A stretch of DNA of 64,000 nucleotides from Agarophyton chilense (taxonomy: Eukaryota > Rhodophyta > Florideophyceae > Gracilariales > Gracilariaceae), in assembly GCA_030374765.1 (NCBI GenBank), contig JARGXX010000092.1, positions 1 to 64,000 on the forward strand, in the 5' to 3' direction. The notes beneath the pieces are model-generated. The model saw nothing but the letters and a program-made list of their open reading frames with translations. It made no database searches and was not told the origin of the DNA. Positions 45,720 to 57,400 of this stretch are shown in pieces; position 1 is the stretch's first letter, and each line of letters opens with the position of its first letter. Both the position numbers and the translations under genes were made by a program.

Positions 45720-46406
45720 GTGAATGAAATCCAAATGTCCTTCTGTGAATTTCGTTCGTTTTTGGGCTCTTCAAACAAAAAAAGATCAACCAGCAACGTT
45801 ATTCAGAAGTACAATCCCTCGATATTGAAAACACTGAATAGATTGAACGCAATTAATGAAAATGAGCTTATTATTAGAACAAGACCCAGCCGTGCCAAGC
45901 ATCTTATTGCACAAAAAAGCAGTCATGGGTGTATTTATCGCTTCTCTGGTTCTAAAGGCCTTTCAAAAGACGATATGTCTTCCCAAAACGTTTCTTTATC
46001 CGATGAAAAGCTTTTACGAGGATTCGCCATCACACTTTTTTCATATGCATCTAAAACGTCTTCATCGACGTGCTTTTCACCATTTCTACCAAACGTTGTT
46101 GATATTTTTGAAGGAAAACTCCAGAATGCACTCAGAAAGAACGAAGGTATCACTTTATTTAGGTATTACCGGACGGTCTGCAGAATTATCCAGTCGTCCG
46201 TGGCGAAAACCAAATCAGAATGTTTGACTGCAAGTGGGTGGAGCGCATGCCTGGGAACACCCATACTAGTAATGAACTGGCACTTTACTGACGAAACTTG
46301 GCGATTGTGTTCCGTCCCGATCGCAACTTCTAATTCATTTTCTAAAACCGAAAACCGAAACGAAACTTTGCGCGATTGTGGAAAATATTCTAGCACAGAA
46401 AGCTAA
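45720..46406 (+). pseudogene. Possible hAT-type DNA transposase remnant
   Basis: Open for 228 codons in one frame. The last third (SVAKTKSECLTASGWSA, then NWHFTDETWRLCSVPIA, then FSKTEN) follows the pattern of the hAT transposase core, in which a T-D-x-W-T-S block is followed by an H-F/I-x-D-x-x-W-x-L segment and a KTAEN-like motif. The usual first acidic residue is not at its expected place (TASGW instead of TTDGW), so it would be inactive. The rest of the frame resembles nothing I recognise, and no terminal inverted repeats were found. It may instead be chance or part of copia H. Confidence 0.25.
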
Positions 46407-46429
46407 GTAGCTTCTAAATCGAAGCCGGT

Positions 46430-48660
46430 TAAACGCCTTCGATAATTGGACTCCCGCAGCAACAAGTTCTTATGGATCTCATCGAAGCTTACCAAGAACA
46501 AGTGGCTCGCAGAGCTATTCAATCGTTTCAAGTAACTCGAAGTCCCCTTACTATACCAGAGTCGCACTGTTGGCGCGGAACTTCAGTATATTACTTAAAG
46601 AAGGGACCTAAAGCAGGACTATAGCAGTTGGCTTACCTTCGAGAAGCCAAACAATACTCTGTTTTTCTTTCGTCAGGCAATGATCTCCGTGGGCCACTAA
46701 TCCATGTGACCTATAAAGATATCAGGCCGGTATTGAAGACCTCACTTTTGTTCGGGCTCGACCAAATGGGGCATCAGTACCCACTGTCATATTCAAGATT
46801 AAAGAAAGACAGCCTGAAAGGGAACATTGATCGCGAAGAAACTCATCAAACTGTTGAAGACGGCCTCGATGCAAACGGAGTCGTACCACATGTCACACCA
46901 GAAGATGCTTCCATGGATAAGCGTGGAAGCCTGAGTTTTTTTTTAACGAAGAAACAACGCTTTGGTCGTCTCACCCTTTCGTGATAACCCTCCTCTTGGG
47001 AGGCAAAGCCAAGGTTGTCGACTGTCCTAGCAAGTATATTGGGTTTCCTTCAAATCCGCCCGTGCCGGAAAAGGATACTAGAGAGACACCGATTGTGACT
47101 CCAAACATCCCAATATCTTTGAACAGTGCTGAGCAGACCATTCCCTGTCAGACCAAAGAGGTACTTGGGGACGATAATGTGTCCGAATCTTGCCTTCATT
47201 CACTTCCGCAGTGGATCATTGACAAAGCTATCGCAAAGGAAAACGGAGTCTACGAAGGTTGTTATAACGAACTTCAAAGATCATCCCTCCCTTCTGATGC
47301 GAACCTCCTATCCTCTCACCTCTTTTTCATGTAAAAAGTGATGGAGAAAAAGGAAAAATTCGGCTGAAGTGCGACCTGTGCCTCATGGAAACCGAGATCG
47401 CGACAAAGACTCGATCGGGAAGGATTCGTCGTCTGCACAGTTCCCCATTATTCGGCTGGTTTTTATCGGTAGCCTCAATCCTTAAGTATTTCCTGGCCAA
47501 CATCGACGTCAAAGATGCCTATCTCCAGAGAGAGAAACTGTACAGAGGTATCTATATGATTCCTCCGAAGGGTTGGGCGCCGAGAGGTGTGGCTTGGAAG
47601 ATACTAGTTCCCACAAATGGTCTTATGGAGCCAGGAAGACTGTGGCAACTGACGATTGAGAAGTGGCTTTTCGAAGAACAGTTCCACGCAGTGCCAGGTT
47701 TGTCTCAAATCTTCGTGCTTCCCACGAAGAACAACAGAATTAAAGTGGTGGTAGCCAAAGTTGTGGATGACATTTTTATATTCAGTAGGAGAAACTTAAT
47801 CAACTGATACCATAAGCAGTTATCGTCTCCATTTGATGTTGGCAAATTTGAATGCAAACCACAGCTCATCTTTACCCGAATTCGTATCACCCACCATCCT
47901 GATGGCTCGGTTTTAGCGAGCATGGCCGAGTATAAGGGAACCATTCACACTCTTGGTATCACTCGTGCTCGCCAAAAACAGTCCAATGACCGACGAACCG
48001 CTGGTGAACAGCCATCTTTCCTAGGTTTGACAGGAGCACTCAACTACTTTGGTCGTGGAGTACTTCCACACGCGGCCTTCGCCTCAACTTATTTGCAGCA
48101 ACGTGTCGGAATGCTCTCCATTTCCCATTTAATGTTGGGAAACTCAATGTTGAAAGAGTTGAGAACTTTTACCCCAGTCATACATTACGCTCATCCATCC
48201 AGCCTCGATAAGCCCCCAAGATTCTTGACCTTCTCTGACGAAAGCCAAAGAAAAATGTCTTACGGCCAGACAGGATACATATCCGGAATTTTCCTGTCAG
48301 TGGGGGGGTGAAGCGGCTGTGTATCATGCGCTTGACTGGTCGAGTTCGAAGCAAGCACGCGTATCTTTCAGTGCCATGGGCGCCGAGATTCTAGCTGCTG
48401 CATTATCCGCCGATCAAGGTGCTCTCTTGGCTTCTTGCATCAAAGAAGAGTACAGTTCTATGTCAGACCTCCCGTTCATTTTAACTGTTGATTCAGATGG
48501 ACTTTACTCCACCATCACAAAGCTACACAAAGAAAGAGACTATCGTCTACATATAGTGACAGGACTTAGGGCCTCATTCGAAGCCAGCGAAATATCTGTA
48601 CTACAGTGGGAAAGTGGAACTCGTAATTGTAGTATAGTGAATCCGAGCGGGTTGTCAGGT
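46430..48660 (+). mobile_element. Copia H, broken pol of a fourth copia type
   Basis: Parts in order: the end of the integrase region with its downstream domain (LMDLIEAYQEQVARRAIQSF, then VYYLKKGPKAG, then VTYKDIRPVL, about 46470-46740); a low-conservation linker to about 47380; RT (IDVKDAYLQ, IYMIPPKGW, GRLWQLTIEKWLF, VVDDIFIFS, about 47490-47800); and RNase H (LTFSDESQRKMSYGQTGY near 48230, MGAEILAAALSADQGAL near 48375, VDSDGLYSTITKLHKERDYRL near 48490). This is the copia subgroup with a GAEI-type RNase H known mainly from fungi. Broken several times (about five). Gag, protease, most of the integrase and LTRs are not recognisable here. Confidence 0.7.
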
Positions 48661-49264
48661 AAGAAGGGCGGTGTCAGGACTGAGTGCAAGTGGCCTGGTC
48701 GCACACGTGTGCGAAGATGGCACACCGGACGGACATGTACATTAGGTTAACACGTAGCATAGTTGTAGGTAGTTGGCGTCCCCCACCCCGTGATATTTCG
48801 GCCACGTGGGTGCAGGCGCCACCATGGACTGTAATGCGGGTTGCAGCTTGGAGGTGCACACTACTTATGAACCTCCGCTCCCCGCCACCCTCCAAACAGT
48901 AAAGGGTAAGCACCACCGTCCTAGTCTAAGTATCGTTTCTAAAGCAGACCTGAAGCGTTACTCCGCACGGGATATCTACAGGTTTACAAGCCGTTTGGAC
49001 TCTTCGCGCGTACCTCGATCGCGCCTGACGTTCCCAACCGCCTAGTCTCCCTACGACCGCCCGGTGCTGGCGCTCGTCTCCACGCGTCAACGTTCCCCGA
49101 CCGGCCTCGTGTGACACGCACGCCCTGCTTACGGACTCCGCACGGATCGCGCCTCTAGGAAACTTACACGCCTTTCGGCGCTATCTCACATTGGTCTCCC
49201 GACTTGGAAGTGGGATTCGTGTTTACCGAACGGGCTAGATCAGATCTGGAAAAGGAGTCACGCG
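48661..49264 (+). other. Presumed 5' LTR end and leader of gypsy F
   Basis: 600 bp without a gene, directly before F gag. A sequence ending TCTCACA is followed by TGGTCTCCCGACTTGG (49192-49207), which by position and its TGG start is a plausible primer site next to an LTR end. A possible LTR start TGTCAGGACTGAG lies at 48672. No matching 3' LTR was found downstream of F, so this is inference. Confidence 0.4.
49192..49207 (+). other. Candidate primer-binding site of gypsy F
   Basis: TGGTCTCCCGACTTGG lies just after ...TCTCACA and about 60 bp before the gag ATG. TGG matches the complement of a tRNA CCA end; the tRNA was not identified. Confidence 0.35.
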
Positions 49265-51541
49265 ATGCAGTCCCGTGACGCAAACGCGGATTCGACCGCA
49301 CGGGTTGATGTCGAAAAAGAATTGGCTCCGTCCGGCGAGCCACCCCTGCAGACAGCTTCGGGCACCGCTTCGGTTGGCCGCCGAAGCACCCGCAGCACTG
49401 CACCTACCCTGAAATTCCCCCTTGGGAACCCCAAGGTTCTCGTCCGAAAAACCTCGAGGCCCCCTGGGCCCTCCGCTTCCTCATCCGCACGGTACGAAAG
49501 CCCCCCAGTGAGTTCCGCCGCTGCAGGGGCTGCCCAGCAGTCCCCCGCTCCGATCGGACAGAACCCTGCGAATAGCCCTCCGCGGACGCTTGCAGAACTG
49601 TGGAAGGAACTTGAACCGTATTGGCACTATAAGGTCAAGACCGAGATCGAGTCCCGTGTTCCCGTTTGGGTTGAGCGTTATCTGCACGAGCGCCTACCGG
49701 AGTTGCTCTCCGAAATCATCTCCCCGATGGTGCGCGAGACCGTCGAAGAGGTGCTGCAGCAGTTGACACCGATCGGGTTTGGAAAAGAAAATAAGGAAGA
49801 CCGACCGGCAGTTTACACGGCAACGGCGACGTTGCCACCACTCCCAAAGTTTTCAATGGGCCGCCCGGACGTAGCCCCAGACCACGAACCCGAGCGGATC
49901 CTGGAACCACATGAAGGGGGACAGCAGAGTGCCCCCATGGTCCCAGCCCGTCCGGTTAACTCACGCCCAGATGATCCGAACAGAGATTCAGACGACTCTT
50001 CCTCTGATGATGTGGAAAGAGGCCGCCGCAAGAAGGGCGGTAGGTCTGATTCCAACTCCGATTCGGACCGCCACCGTCGCGCGCGGAAGAGCCGTCGTCG
50101 TAGACAGAAACGACGCTCCTCCGATTCAGACACTGATTCTGACCGCTCGGATAGTTTGGATGCCGTTTCTTGGACTGACAGTGACTCTGATTCAAACCGT
50201 TCTGTTCGCAGAAGACGCTCCGACCGGTATCGTTCCCGTTCAGAGAAATCTGCACCCAGGCGCATCAAGCCGCTGAACGAACTGTTCACCAAGGTGGTGG
50301 ACTACCGTACGTACCGGCTCAACGACTGTAGTCAGAAGTACAACTCGAAGGTAGCGCGGCGAATCGCGCGCTACCAAAAGAAGTTGAATGTCCAGATGAA
50401 GAGACATTCTTTCTCCGAAGCTGACGCTATTTCAGTTCTGAACTTCTTGCAGCGGTTTAAAACCGCCCGCAACCACAACGGACTGTCCGAGGGAGCAGCA
50501 CTCTGGTGCTTCCAATTCTACCTGACCGGACCGGTTCACGAGTTGATCCAGTCTCGCCTCTTGGGAGAAACGGGCGCCGTTGACGTGCGGCGCAGCGAAA
50601 TGCTCCGTACATACTCAGACGTCGTCAACTTTCTGTTGACTACGTACGCCACGGATGAAGTCATTGCCGACGCCTACTCGGAGGTTATTCTGTACCACCA
50701 GTCTTCGGGACTGTCCGAAACGGAATACTCTCAGAAACTGTGGACGAAGGCCCTCCGCTGCGGCAATGTCTTTTCCGACCGGAGGTTGAATTCTATCTTC
50801 GTAGAGGGGTTTCTTCCCGCCATACGGGCGAAGGTGAGATATCATCTCACGTCTCATCCCCACATCGGATACGACGCACTCGCCCGATACGCCGAGTCCT
50901 ACGAGGATACCCTCCGCTCGGCTAGACGCCAGTCCGTCCGGATCGAGACACCGCCCGGCACGAAGCTGATCACTCCCCAGAGTTCTGCACGGAAAGTCCT
51001 GAGCGTGGGGACCCCAACGGAGTCCTTTGACACCGACTGGGAAGATGGCGAAGCCATTCTCGCCTTTGGACGTGGAAGCTCCACCCCGTCAGTCCCGACA
51101 ACACCGTCGTCGTCGACCTTTTCCAACTCGGGCACATACCGCACGGCACAAGCTATGACCCCAAGTACCGGCCAGACGCCTTCGGTTAGTGCAGCACCGC
51201 CCGGTCAATTAGTGAATCGCCCGTGCTGGATCTGTCTCTCGCGAGAGCCCAACTGCTGTCAAATGTTACCTCCGGGCGTCCGGGAAGACTCACTGGCCGC
51301 ACGGGAGAGAAACTACCAACTCCATCGTGAAGAGGGATACTACAACCGTGATGGTACTAATGGCTCCGCTCGGGTCTCTTCTGGCGTACGCTCGAGCAAC
51401 CCTGCACGGGCTACTCCATTCCGCGATAGCTCACCCCGGCCGGTTATGCTCATACAGAAAGAGCCCCCGCGAGCTACGAGTGGCGAGCTACCTCCGGCTC
51501 AGCCCGTTATGGAACAGGAAAAAGCCGAGGAGGGCGTGTAG
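49265..51541 (+). CDS. gag: Gypsy F Gag protein
   Basis: 758 codons from the ATG at 49265. An N-terminal Pro/Ser/Ala-rich region runs to about residue 110, followed by a helical charged segment. Residues about 235-345 form a striking Ser/Asp/Arg region (SDDSSSDDVERGRRKKGGR, SDTDSDRSDS, RSVRRRRSDRYRSRS), like SR/RD domains of RNA-binding proteins. Next comes the capsid-like core, about 350-560 (KPLNELFTKVVDYRTY, then FLQRFKTARNHNGLSEG, then AALWCFQFYLTGPVHELI), of the retrotransposon gag family. The C-terminal part is low complexity with a cysteine cluster (CWICLSREPNCC) where a zinc knuckle would be expected. It would assemble the particle and bind RNA. It is a separate frame from the pol region, as in many gypsy elements. 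Confidence 0.85.
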   Translation: MQSRDANADSTARVDVEKELAPSGEPPLQTASGTASVGRRSTRSTAPTLKFPLGNPKVLVRKTSRPPGPSASSSARYESPPVSSAAAGAAQQSPAPIGQNPANSPPRTLAELWKELEPYWHYKVKTEIESRVPVWVERYLHERLPELLSEIISPMVRETVEEVLQQLTPIGFGKENKEDRPAVYTATATLPPLPKFSMGRPDVAPDHEPERILEPHEGGQQSAPMVPARPVNSRPDDPNRDSDDSSSDDVERGRRKKGGRSDSNSDSDRHRRARKSRRRRQKRRSSDSDTDSDRSDSLDAVSWTDSDSDSNRSVRRRRSDRYRSRSEKSAPRRIKPLNELFTKVVDYRTYRLNDCSQKYNSKVARRIARYQKKLNVQMKRHSFSEADAISVLNFLQRFKTARNHNGLSEGAALWCFQFYLTGPVHELIQSRLLGETGAVDVRRSEMLRTYSDVVNFLLTTYATDEVIADAYSEVILYHQSSGLSETEYSQKLWTKALRCGNVFSDRRLNSIFVEGFLPAIRAKVRYHLTSHPHIGYDALARYAESYEDTLRSARRQSVRIETPPGTKLITPQSSARKVLSVGTPTESFDTDWEDGEAILAFGRGSSTPSVPTTPSSSTFSNSGTYRTAQAMTPSTGQTPSVSAAPPGQLVNRPCWICLSREPNCCQMLPPGVREDSLAARERNYQLHREEGYYNRDGTNGSARVSSGVRSSNPARATPFRDSSPRPVMLIQKEPPRATSGELPPAQPVMEQEKAEEGV

Positions 51542-54500
51542 AGGCGCACGACTCTCCTAGGCCGGAAAGCCTCACCGAAGCGGATTACACGGGTACGACC
51601 TCCGACCCGACGGAGCGACGCCCTGTAGACGCTTTGGATGAAACCGATCCGGCCGCGCCAGGAATGTTGTTGAGCAGTTTGCACAATAAAGTGAATTTCT
51701 CCGTCGGCTTCTCCCGATCGGTAATGTTTCTACTTACAGGTGTACTGGACACTGGTGTGGGTCCGAACCTCATTCACAAGCGGCACCTTACTCCCCACTG
51801 GCGAGGGCACTTGCAACCCCGGTCTGTGGATAACATTACGGATGCGTCTCGCAACCGAATGGGCATATTGGGGGTCGTACCCCTCCTTGTCCAGCTTGGA
51901 GCGCTGACCGTCCAGGTTCAGTTTATGGTAGCCAGCAATCTCGCTGCCAGCTGCATACTCGGCACGTCTTTCACAAACAAGTACGTTTTGGCGATACTAC
52001 CTCCGAAACGAATTGTTGTACTACGCAACTCGCCCCACGTGGCGATTCAATCCGCGTCTGTGTAGAGCTCAACCCCGTCCGGGCAACCTATGCTACCAGC
52101 CCAAGCTACCGTTCGGGAACCTCCGTCGAACAAGATTCGTGTCGCCCGCCCGGTTTCTATACCACCAATGTCGAAATCTCATGTATTGGTAACCTCCCGG
52201 GCCGCTGGCCTCATGTTTATCCAAGGGCATCACCGCTCTGCTCATAAAGAGGAGTTAACCCTCTTGGCTAACGGGGTAATGGAAATCCGACCGGACGTGG
52301 CATTCTACGTTCAGGTAGCTAACTTTTCCGATCGTTCGGTTCGCCTTCACAAAGGCAAAATCATCGGCCTGGCGTTACCCTCCCCCGTCGCGTTAATAAC
52401 ACCCGACTTTCCGTCTCGGAGCGACGAAACTAAGGAGGGGGACGCCAACGACGCATCTATTTCCGTTTCGAACGCGTCGAAGCCCACCGGACAAGAGCCA
52501 ACGCCTGATGCAGAAGACGACTGGATCGCAAAGATCCAGTTGTCCCCCGAATTCGAGTCCGAACGAGAAAGGGTCATTGAGCTCCTCAAACCGTTTTGGG
52601 ACATGTGGAACGGCCATCTGGGCCGTATCGCGGCAGTGAAGCACAGGATCCAATTGGAACCTGGTACAAAGCCGATATACCAGATGCCATACCGTGCGGG
52701 TCCGGCGCGTCGCGAACTCGAACGCAAGGAGGTCACCAAGCAGTTGGAGCTCGGTGTAATTGAGCCTTTTTCGGCCGAGTGGGCCAGTCCGGTTGTGTTC
52801 GCTCAAAAGAAAGACGGAAGCTTACGTTTCTGTGTGGACTACCGTCGACTAAACGCTGCCACCGTTTGGGATACTTACCCATTACCGAGAATGGACGAAT
52901 GCATCGATTCTTTTGGAGAAGCAAAAATAGTCTCCACCCTGAACGCAAACAGCGGCTATTGGCAGACAGAGGTGGATGAAGCCGACCGGGATAAAACAAC
53001 GTTCACGTCTCATATGGGACTGTACAGGTATGTTCGAATGCCGTTTGGTTTGAAGAACGCCCCCGCCACATTTCAACGGGCCTTGGACATCATACTGTCC
53101 CGCGTCAAGTGGCAATACGCGTTGGTCTATCTGGATGACGTTATAATCTTCTCCCACACGGTTTCAGAGCATTTCGACCATGTTCGGACCATTCTTTCAT
53201 CACTCCGATCGTCCGGTATCACTCTCCGTTTAAATAAGTGTCAATTCTTCAGCGGTACTGTCGACTATTTGGGTCATGTTATCCGCCCAGGCAAGCTGCA
53301 GGTCTCCACAAGGACCCAAGATGCTATCCGAGCGGCTAAACTCCCCACTAACCAAACCGAACTCCGTTCGTTCTTGGGACTGTGCAACGTCTTCCGACGT
53401 TTTGTTAAAAGCTTTGCCCGAATTGCGGCCCCGTTGAACAGCAAGCTCTAAAAGAACAAACCGTTCAACTTCGAGACCCTGACCGGTACGGAGTACGAGG
53501 ATTTCGAGAAACTTCGCCAACGGTTAATACGTCCCCCCATTCTGGCTATCCCACGTCAAGATATGCCGTACGTCCTGGATGCCGACGCTTGCGATAAGCA
53601 AGTCGGTTGCGTCTTATTACAGAAGCAACCGGACGGTGATTTACCACCAATCGGATACTGGAGCCGCTCGCTGAATAAGGCTGAGCGGTCATATTCCACA
53701 ACCGAACGGGAATGTCTCGCTGTCGTGTGGGCAATACTGCACCTCCGGCCGTATCTCGAGGGCGCCCGCTTCACCCTCCGTACGGACCACCACGCATTGA
53801 GGTGGATACTCAACCTGGCGGACGCTTCCAGACGGCTGGCTCGTTGGTGGCTCCGTCTCATGGAGTATGACTTCGATATAGTCCACCGGCCGGGCATAAA
53901 ACACCAGGCCGCTGAAGCGCTGTCGCGAATCCAGACGGACGGAGAAGGCACCACTCCCCTGGACGAGGAGGTCCCATGCCTACTCCTTGCGAACCGCGCG
54001 GAAGAGAACGACGACCTCGTTGCGGACATCACCGTCGATGGTGAGGTCAAGACAGACGCTGTCCTTGACTGACACGACGGACAGAACCCGATCGCCTGCC
54101 CCGAGTTCATGGCAATCGTCGAAGAGGAGACGAACGTCCGACCGTTCACTTTGGAAGAGCTCATCCGAGAGCAGGCGGAGGACGAGTACTGCAAATCCGT
54201 GCGGAAGGACGTTGGTAATGGGATTACCCTCTTCGACATCAACCGTTACGGAGTTCTCATCCGTCGCTCCCCGCTGGACGGAGCCCTACAGAAGGTGGTA
54301 CTCCGCTCGCTGGTTCCGCGCGTCCTCTATCTTTCGCATTATCCGCGCCTGGAAGGACACCCGGGCGGGACTCGAATGTACAACACTCTCCGAAGGGACT
54401 TCTACTGGCCGCAGATGGCTAATGATGATTATCAAACCGCTCGGGATTGCCGCTCGTGCGCCGCAATGCGCGGCACCCAAAACCGCTCACAGAAGCGGCT

Positions 54501-55569
54501 TAAGCTCTTTCCCGCTGCGGGGCCACTTGAGTTCGTGGCAATGGACATCGTCGGTCCATTTCCGAAGTCAGTCACTGGACATGAGTACATCCTCGTCATC
54601 ACCGGCCGGTGCACAAAGCTCTGCAGAGCAGTTCCGCTACGGTCCACAACCGCCCCGGTGGTGGCCCGGACGTTCTTAAAGAGTTGGGCTTACCCGTACG
54701 GAATTCCGAACTATTTGCTCACCGACAACGGACCTCAGTTTGTTTCGAAGTTCTTCGAGGAGATTTACAGGGCGTTAGGTACGAAACACGTCACAACGAC
54801 GGCGTACCACCCTCAGGCGAACGGACAAGTCGAATGGTTTAATAAGACGCTCGTCCAGCGCCTATGGCACTACGTTGCAGATCACCAGTCTAACTGGCAC
54901 GCGTATGTACAGCCGCTAACGTACGGTTACAACCTTCAGGTACACCGAAGCACGGGCACCACGCCTTTCGATTTGGCCCTGACCCGCGTACCCCCGAACG
55001 TCGTCCTGGACGAACCCAGCTCCGCCACGGACCCAGCAGCACCGACACAGCCAACCACGGAACAGATGAAGCGCTACACACTCAGGCTTCTCAAGGCTAC
55101 GCTACAGTCTGCTCGGAACCGCCTCACAAATGCGCAACAGCGCTACAAGGCGGACTTCGACAAATCCGTACGGGCAACCCCCACATTTGCGGCCGACGAG
55201 GAGGTCTTCCTTGACCGTCCTACGACAGCTCCGACCGGTGGCGTGCTCGAGGAGCAGGAACGTACCTCACGGAAACTTCTGCCAACGACCACGGGGCCCT
55301 ACAAAGTCATTTCCGCGACGGACAGCACGGTCATGATCAATGTTGACGGGATACACGATACCGTCAGCATTGACCGCGTCACTCGCGCCCCCGCTCGGAT
55401 ACAACCCGTTCCCGTTCCGGTTACAACAGAACGCGCCCGTACGGTAACTTTTGATCCGGACTGTCCGTTCGCAGAGGAACCCGTGACGGACACTACCTCG
55501 CCCCCTGCTGGAAATAATCACCGAGCGGAGCTTTCACAACCCGATTCGGCTAACTTTAACTCTACCCAA

Positions 55570-55740
55570 CCGGACAGCATTGGCATTGTCGAGCGAATCC
55601 TCGACCATGGGCTGGCCGACGACCCTCCGCACGGTCTTGTTTATCGCGTACGCTGGTACGGTTGCAGTGCTGTGGAAGACTCTTGGGAACCTCTCAAGAA
55701 TCTTCCGCAACACTTTATTAGCCGATATTGGAAGCGCAAA
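55570..55740 (+). mobile_element. Gypsy F C-terminal chromodomain
   Basis: IVERILDHGLADDPPHGLVYRVRWYG, then DSWEPLKNLPQHFISRYWKRK (two strings with a short gap): the YxVRWxG and DSWEPxxNL pattern of chromodomains, at the end of the integrase frame. Such domains bind methylated histone H3 and direct chromoviral insertion. Confidence 0.85.
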
Positions 55741-55755
55741 TCCCGAACTGCATGA

Positions 55756-57400
55756 AACTGTACGCCGGGCGGGGCCGTCGCATCCAGAAGGGGGGGGGAT
55801 ACAAGCCGAACGATAAAAGGCATTCCAAAATGGGACATGGCCTCCGGCCAAACATTGCAGTTCACCTCCGATCGGCACTCACCAGCGTGGACTCATCTCC
55901 GATCGGTAACCACTAGCGTGTGCCGAACTACCGTGCGGCAAAGGGAAGAAGGGGGCGATTGTGTGCGACTCCGTCGGCACCATACCCCCTTGCGACCGGA
56001 CATGGACATCGACCAACAACCCCCCGACGCCACTACCGTGGTATACTCGGTAACTCCGGCACCGCAGCCCGTCTGGAGCAAAGCAACACGCGTACACCGA
56101 TTACAACACGGCACTCGGTGCCTGCCCGCGCCGGCGGTGCCCGCGTGCATACCCACAACAAGCGTATACGCACTGCGCCCCACGCCAAACCGAGCGGTTA
56201 CCTGCAAGGATAATCAAAAAAATCCGACGCGGAAATTACCGCCCCGTATGGTATCAAAAACGAGGAAAAATGTCTTGGCCGATATCTCGGAAACGAAGCC
56301 GCCGCAGGGTCTGAAAATGCCCGATTTGGACTCTCCGCACGGCCAAAAGACTTGTGATTTTTTGAGCAGACGCAAAGGCGCACTACGCGCGTTACTGTGT
56401 ACCGAATCGGATACCGACCTAGCCGGGCATTGCTGTAACGGCACGTGCACTCTAAGTCTGCAAACGCACCGGTCGGTAAAGCACGCGCATGGCGCACGCG
56501 TGTGGCAACGCGCGCGCAAGCACCGCAGTCTCGCACGCGTCGCTGCACCGTGGCCTGCGCCGTGAAGCATGATGGCGATGCTAGGATCTTTTATTCATGT
56601 CCAACCGCGAGGCGGACTGACTCACTTTCCCCGCTTTCCGGACGGAGAAGACGCTTTCGAGATACGGGAACTCACCGGAAGGGACGCAAAGTCCCTAACG
56701 CTACGACGCCCACCGCGGCGACCTCCTCGCTGGCCTCTCAAAGCACCCCTGGCAGCAACTCCAGGAGCTGGTACCAGCGACGGGGAGCCCAAACGACGTC
56801 CGCACGGCTGAAAGAGGGCACTAACCGCCGTACCATGCGCAACCTTCCCGACCGGTTATTAGCGGAAGATGCCTCCATCGCGCACGCCACGCCTCGTGGA
56901 GCGTCTGCTTCGGATTCCGGCTGGTGCGTTCGAAAAACGTTCGCGGCTTCGGTATTGCGCCGAGCCGCCGCGCGTCCAAGCATCCACTCCATTCGTCCCC
57001 CAAGATCAACGTCTCGACCGAAAACGGGGGCTCTTTCGCGGTCGGCCCGCCCCTACGGCCCTGCGGTCGTCGCCAGCGGTGGTCGTGCTTCTGCCCGGGT
57101 AGCGGGTTTCGAAACACACCGGGCAAGCCCGCTCCGGGTGTTCCGTATCCGAGCGGAGGCATCAGCACGCCCGCGCCAACACGCCCCGCTATCTGCGGCT
57201 GTAAGGTGTGGAGCAAAACCCGGCGACGGGAAGTGCTCTCAAGGTGTTCGAAGCCTTGCTCCCTGGGGAAGGCAGACTCAGAGACAGAGCCCTCCGTTCC
57301 ACCCGTAGTGTGGGGCGTAACTTCCACGGGGGATTCTGGCAGTACCGACGGAGGTGAGGGGTAGAAACCGTTGGATCGGGAATGGGTATGGGTATCCCTA
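55756..57400. other. GC-rich stretch after gypsy F, no recognised gene
   Basis: It begins with the 3' untranslated region of F, including a run of nine G (55790-55798) that may be its polypurine tract. Beyond this, several frames on both strands are open for 100-290 codons and overlap one another (for example 56445-57308 plus and 56821-57327 minus). None shows a domain, and overlapping openness is what high GC alone gives. The F 3' LTR is likely in the first part. Confidence 0.4.

Larger units (their letters stand above)
49265..55755 (+). mobile_element. Ty3/gypsy chromovirus F (gag-pol with chromodomain)
   Basis: Order: gag (49265-51541), protease (VLDTGVGPN, 51748), RT (about 52620-53290; YLDD at 53128-53139), RNase H (about 53560-53950; LDADACDKQVGCVLL, TRTDHH-type motif), integrase (about 54300-55400; zinc region HYPRLEGHPGGTRMYNTLR with CRSC, core AMDIVGPF, LLTDNGPQF, NGQVEWFNKTL), a GPY/F-like module (TTGPYKVISATDSTVMIN) and a C-terminal chromodomain (about 55570-55740). 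Gag is open and pol is broken about three times. LTRs were not delimited; a purine run suggestive of a polypurine tract lies at 55786-55799. Its chromodomain makes it a chromovirus, a clade that integrates preferentially into heterochromatin. Confidence 0.9.

Noticed and set aside
48672-49190. Firm 5' LTR for gypsy F from TGTCAGGACTGAG to TCTCACA
   Set aside because: TG...CA and a following TGG fit, but no matching 3' copy was found after F; kept only as a tentative leader/LTR region.
56445-57308. 287-codon plus-strand frame as a gene
   Set aside because: Arg/Ala/Ser-rich composition, overlapped by open frames on both strands and no motif; consistent with GC bias.
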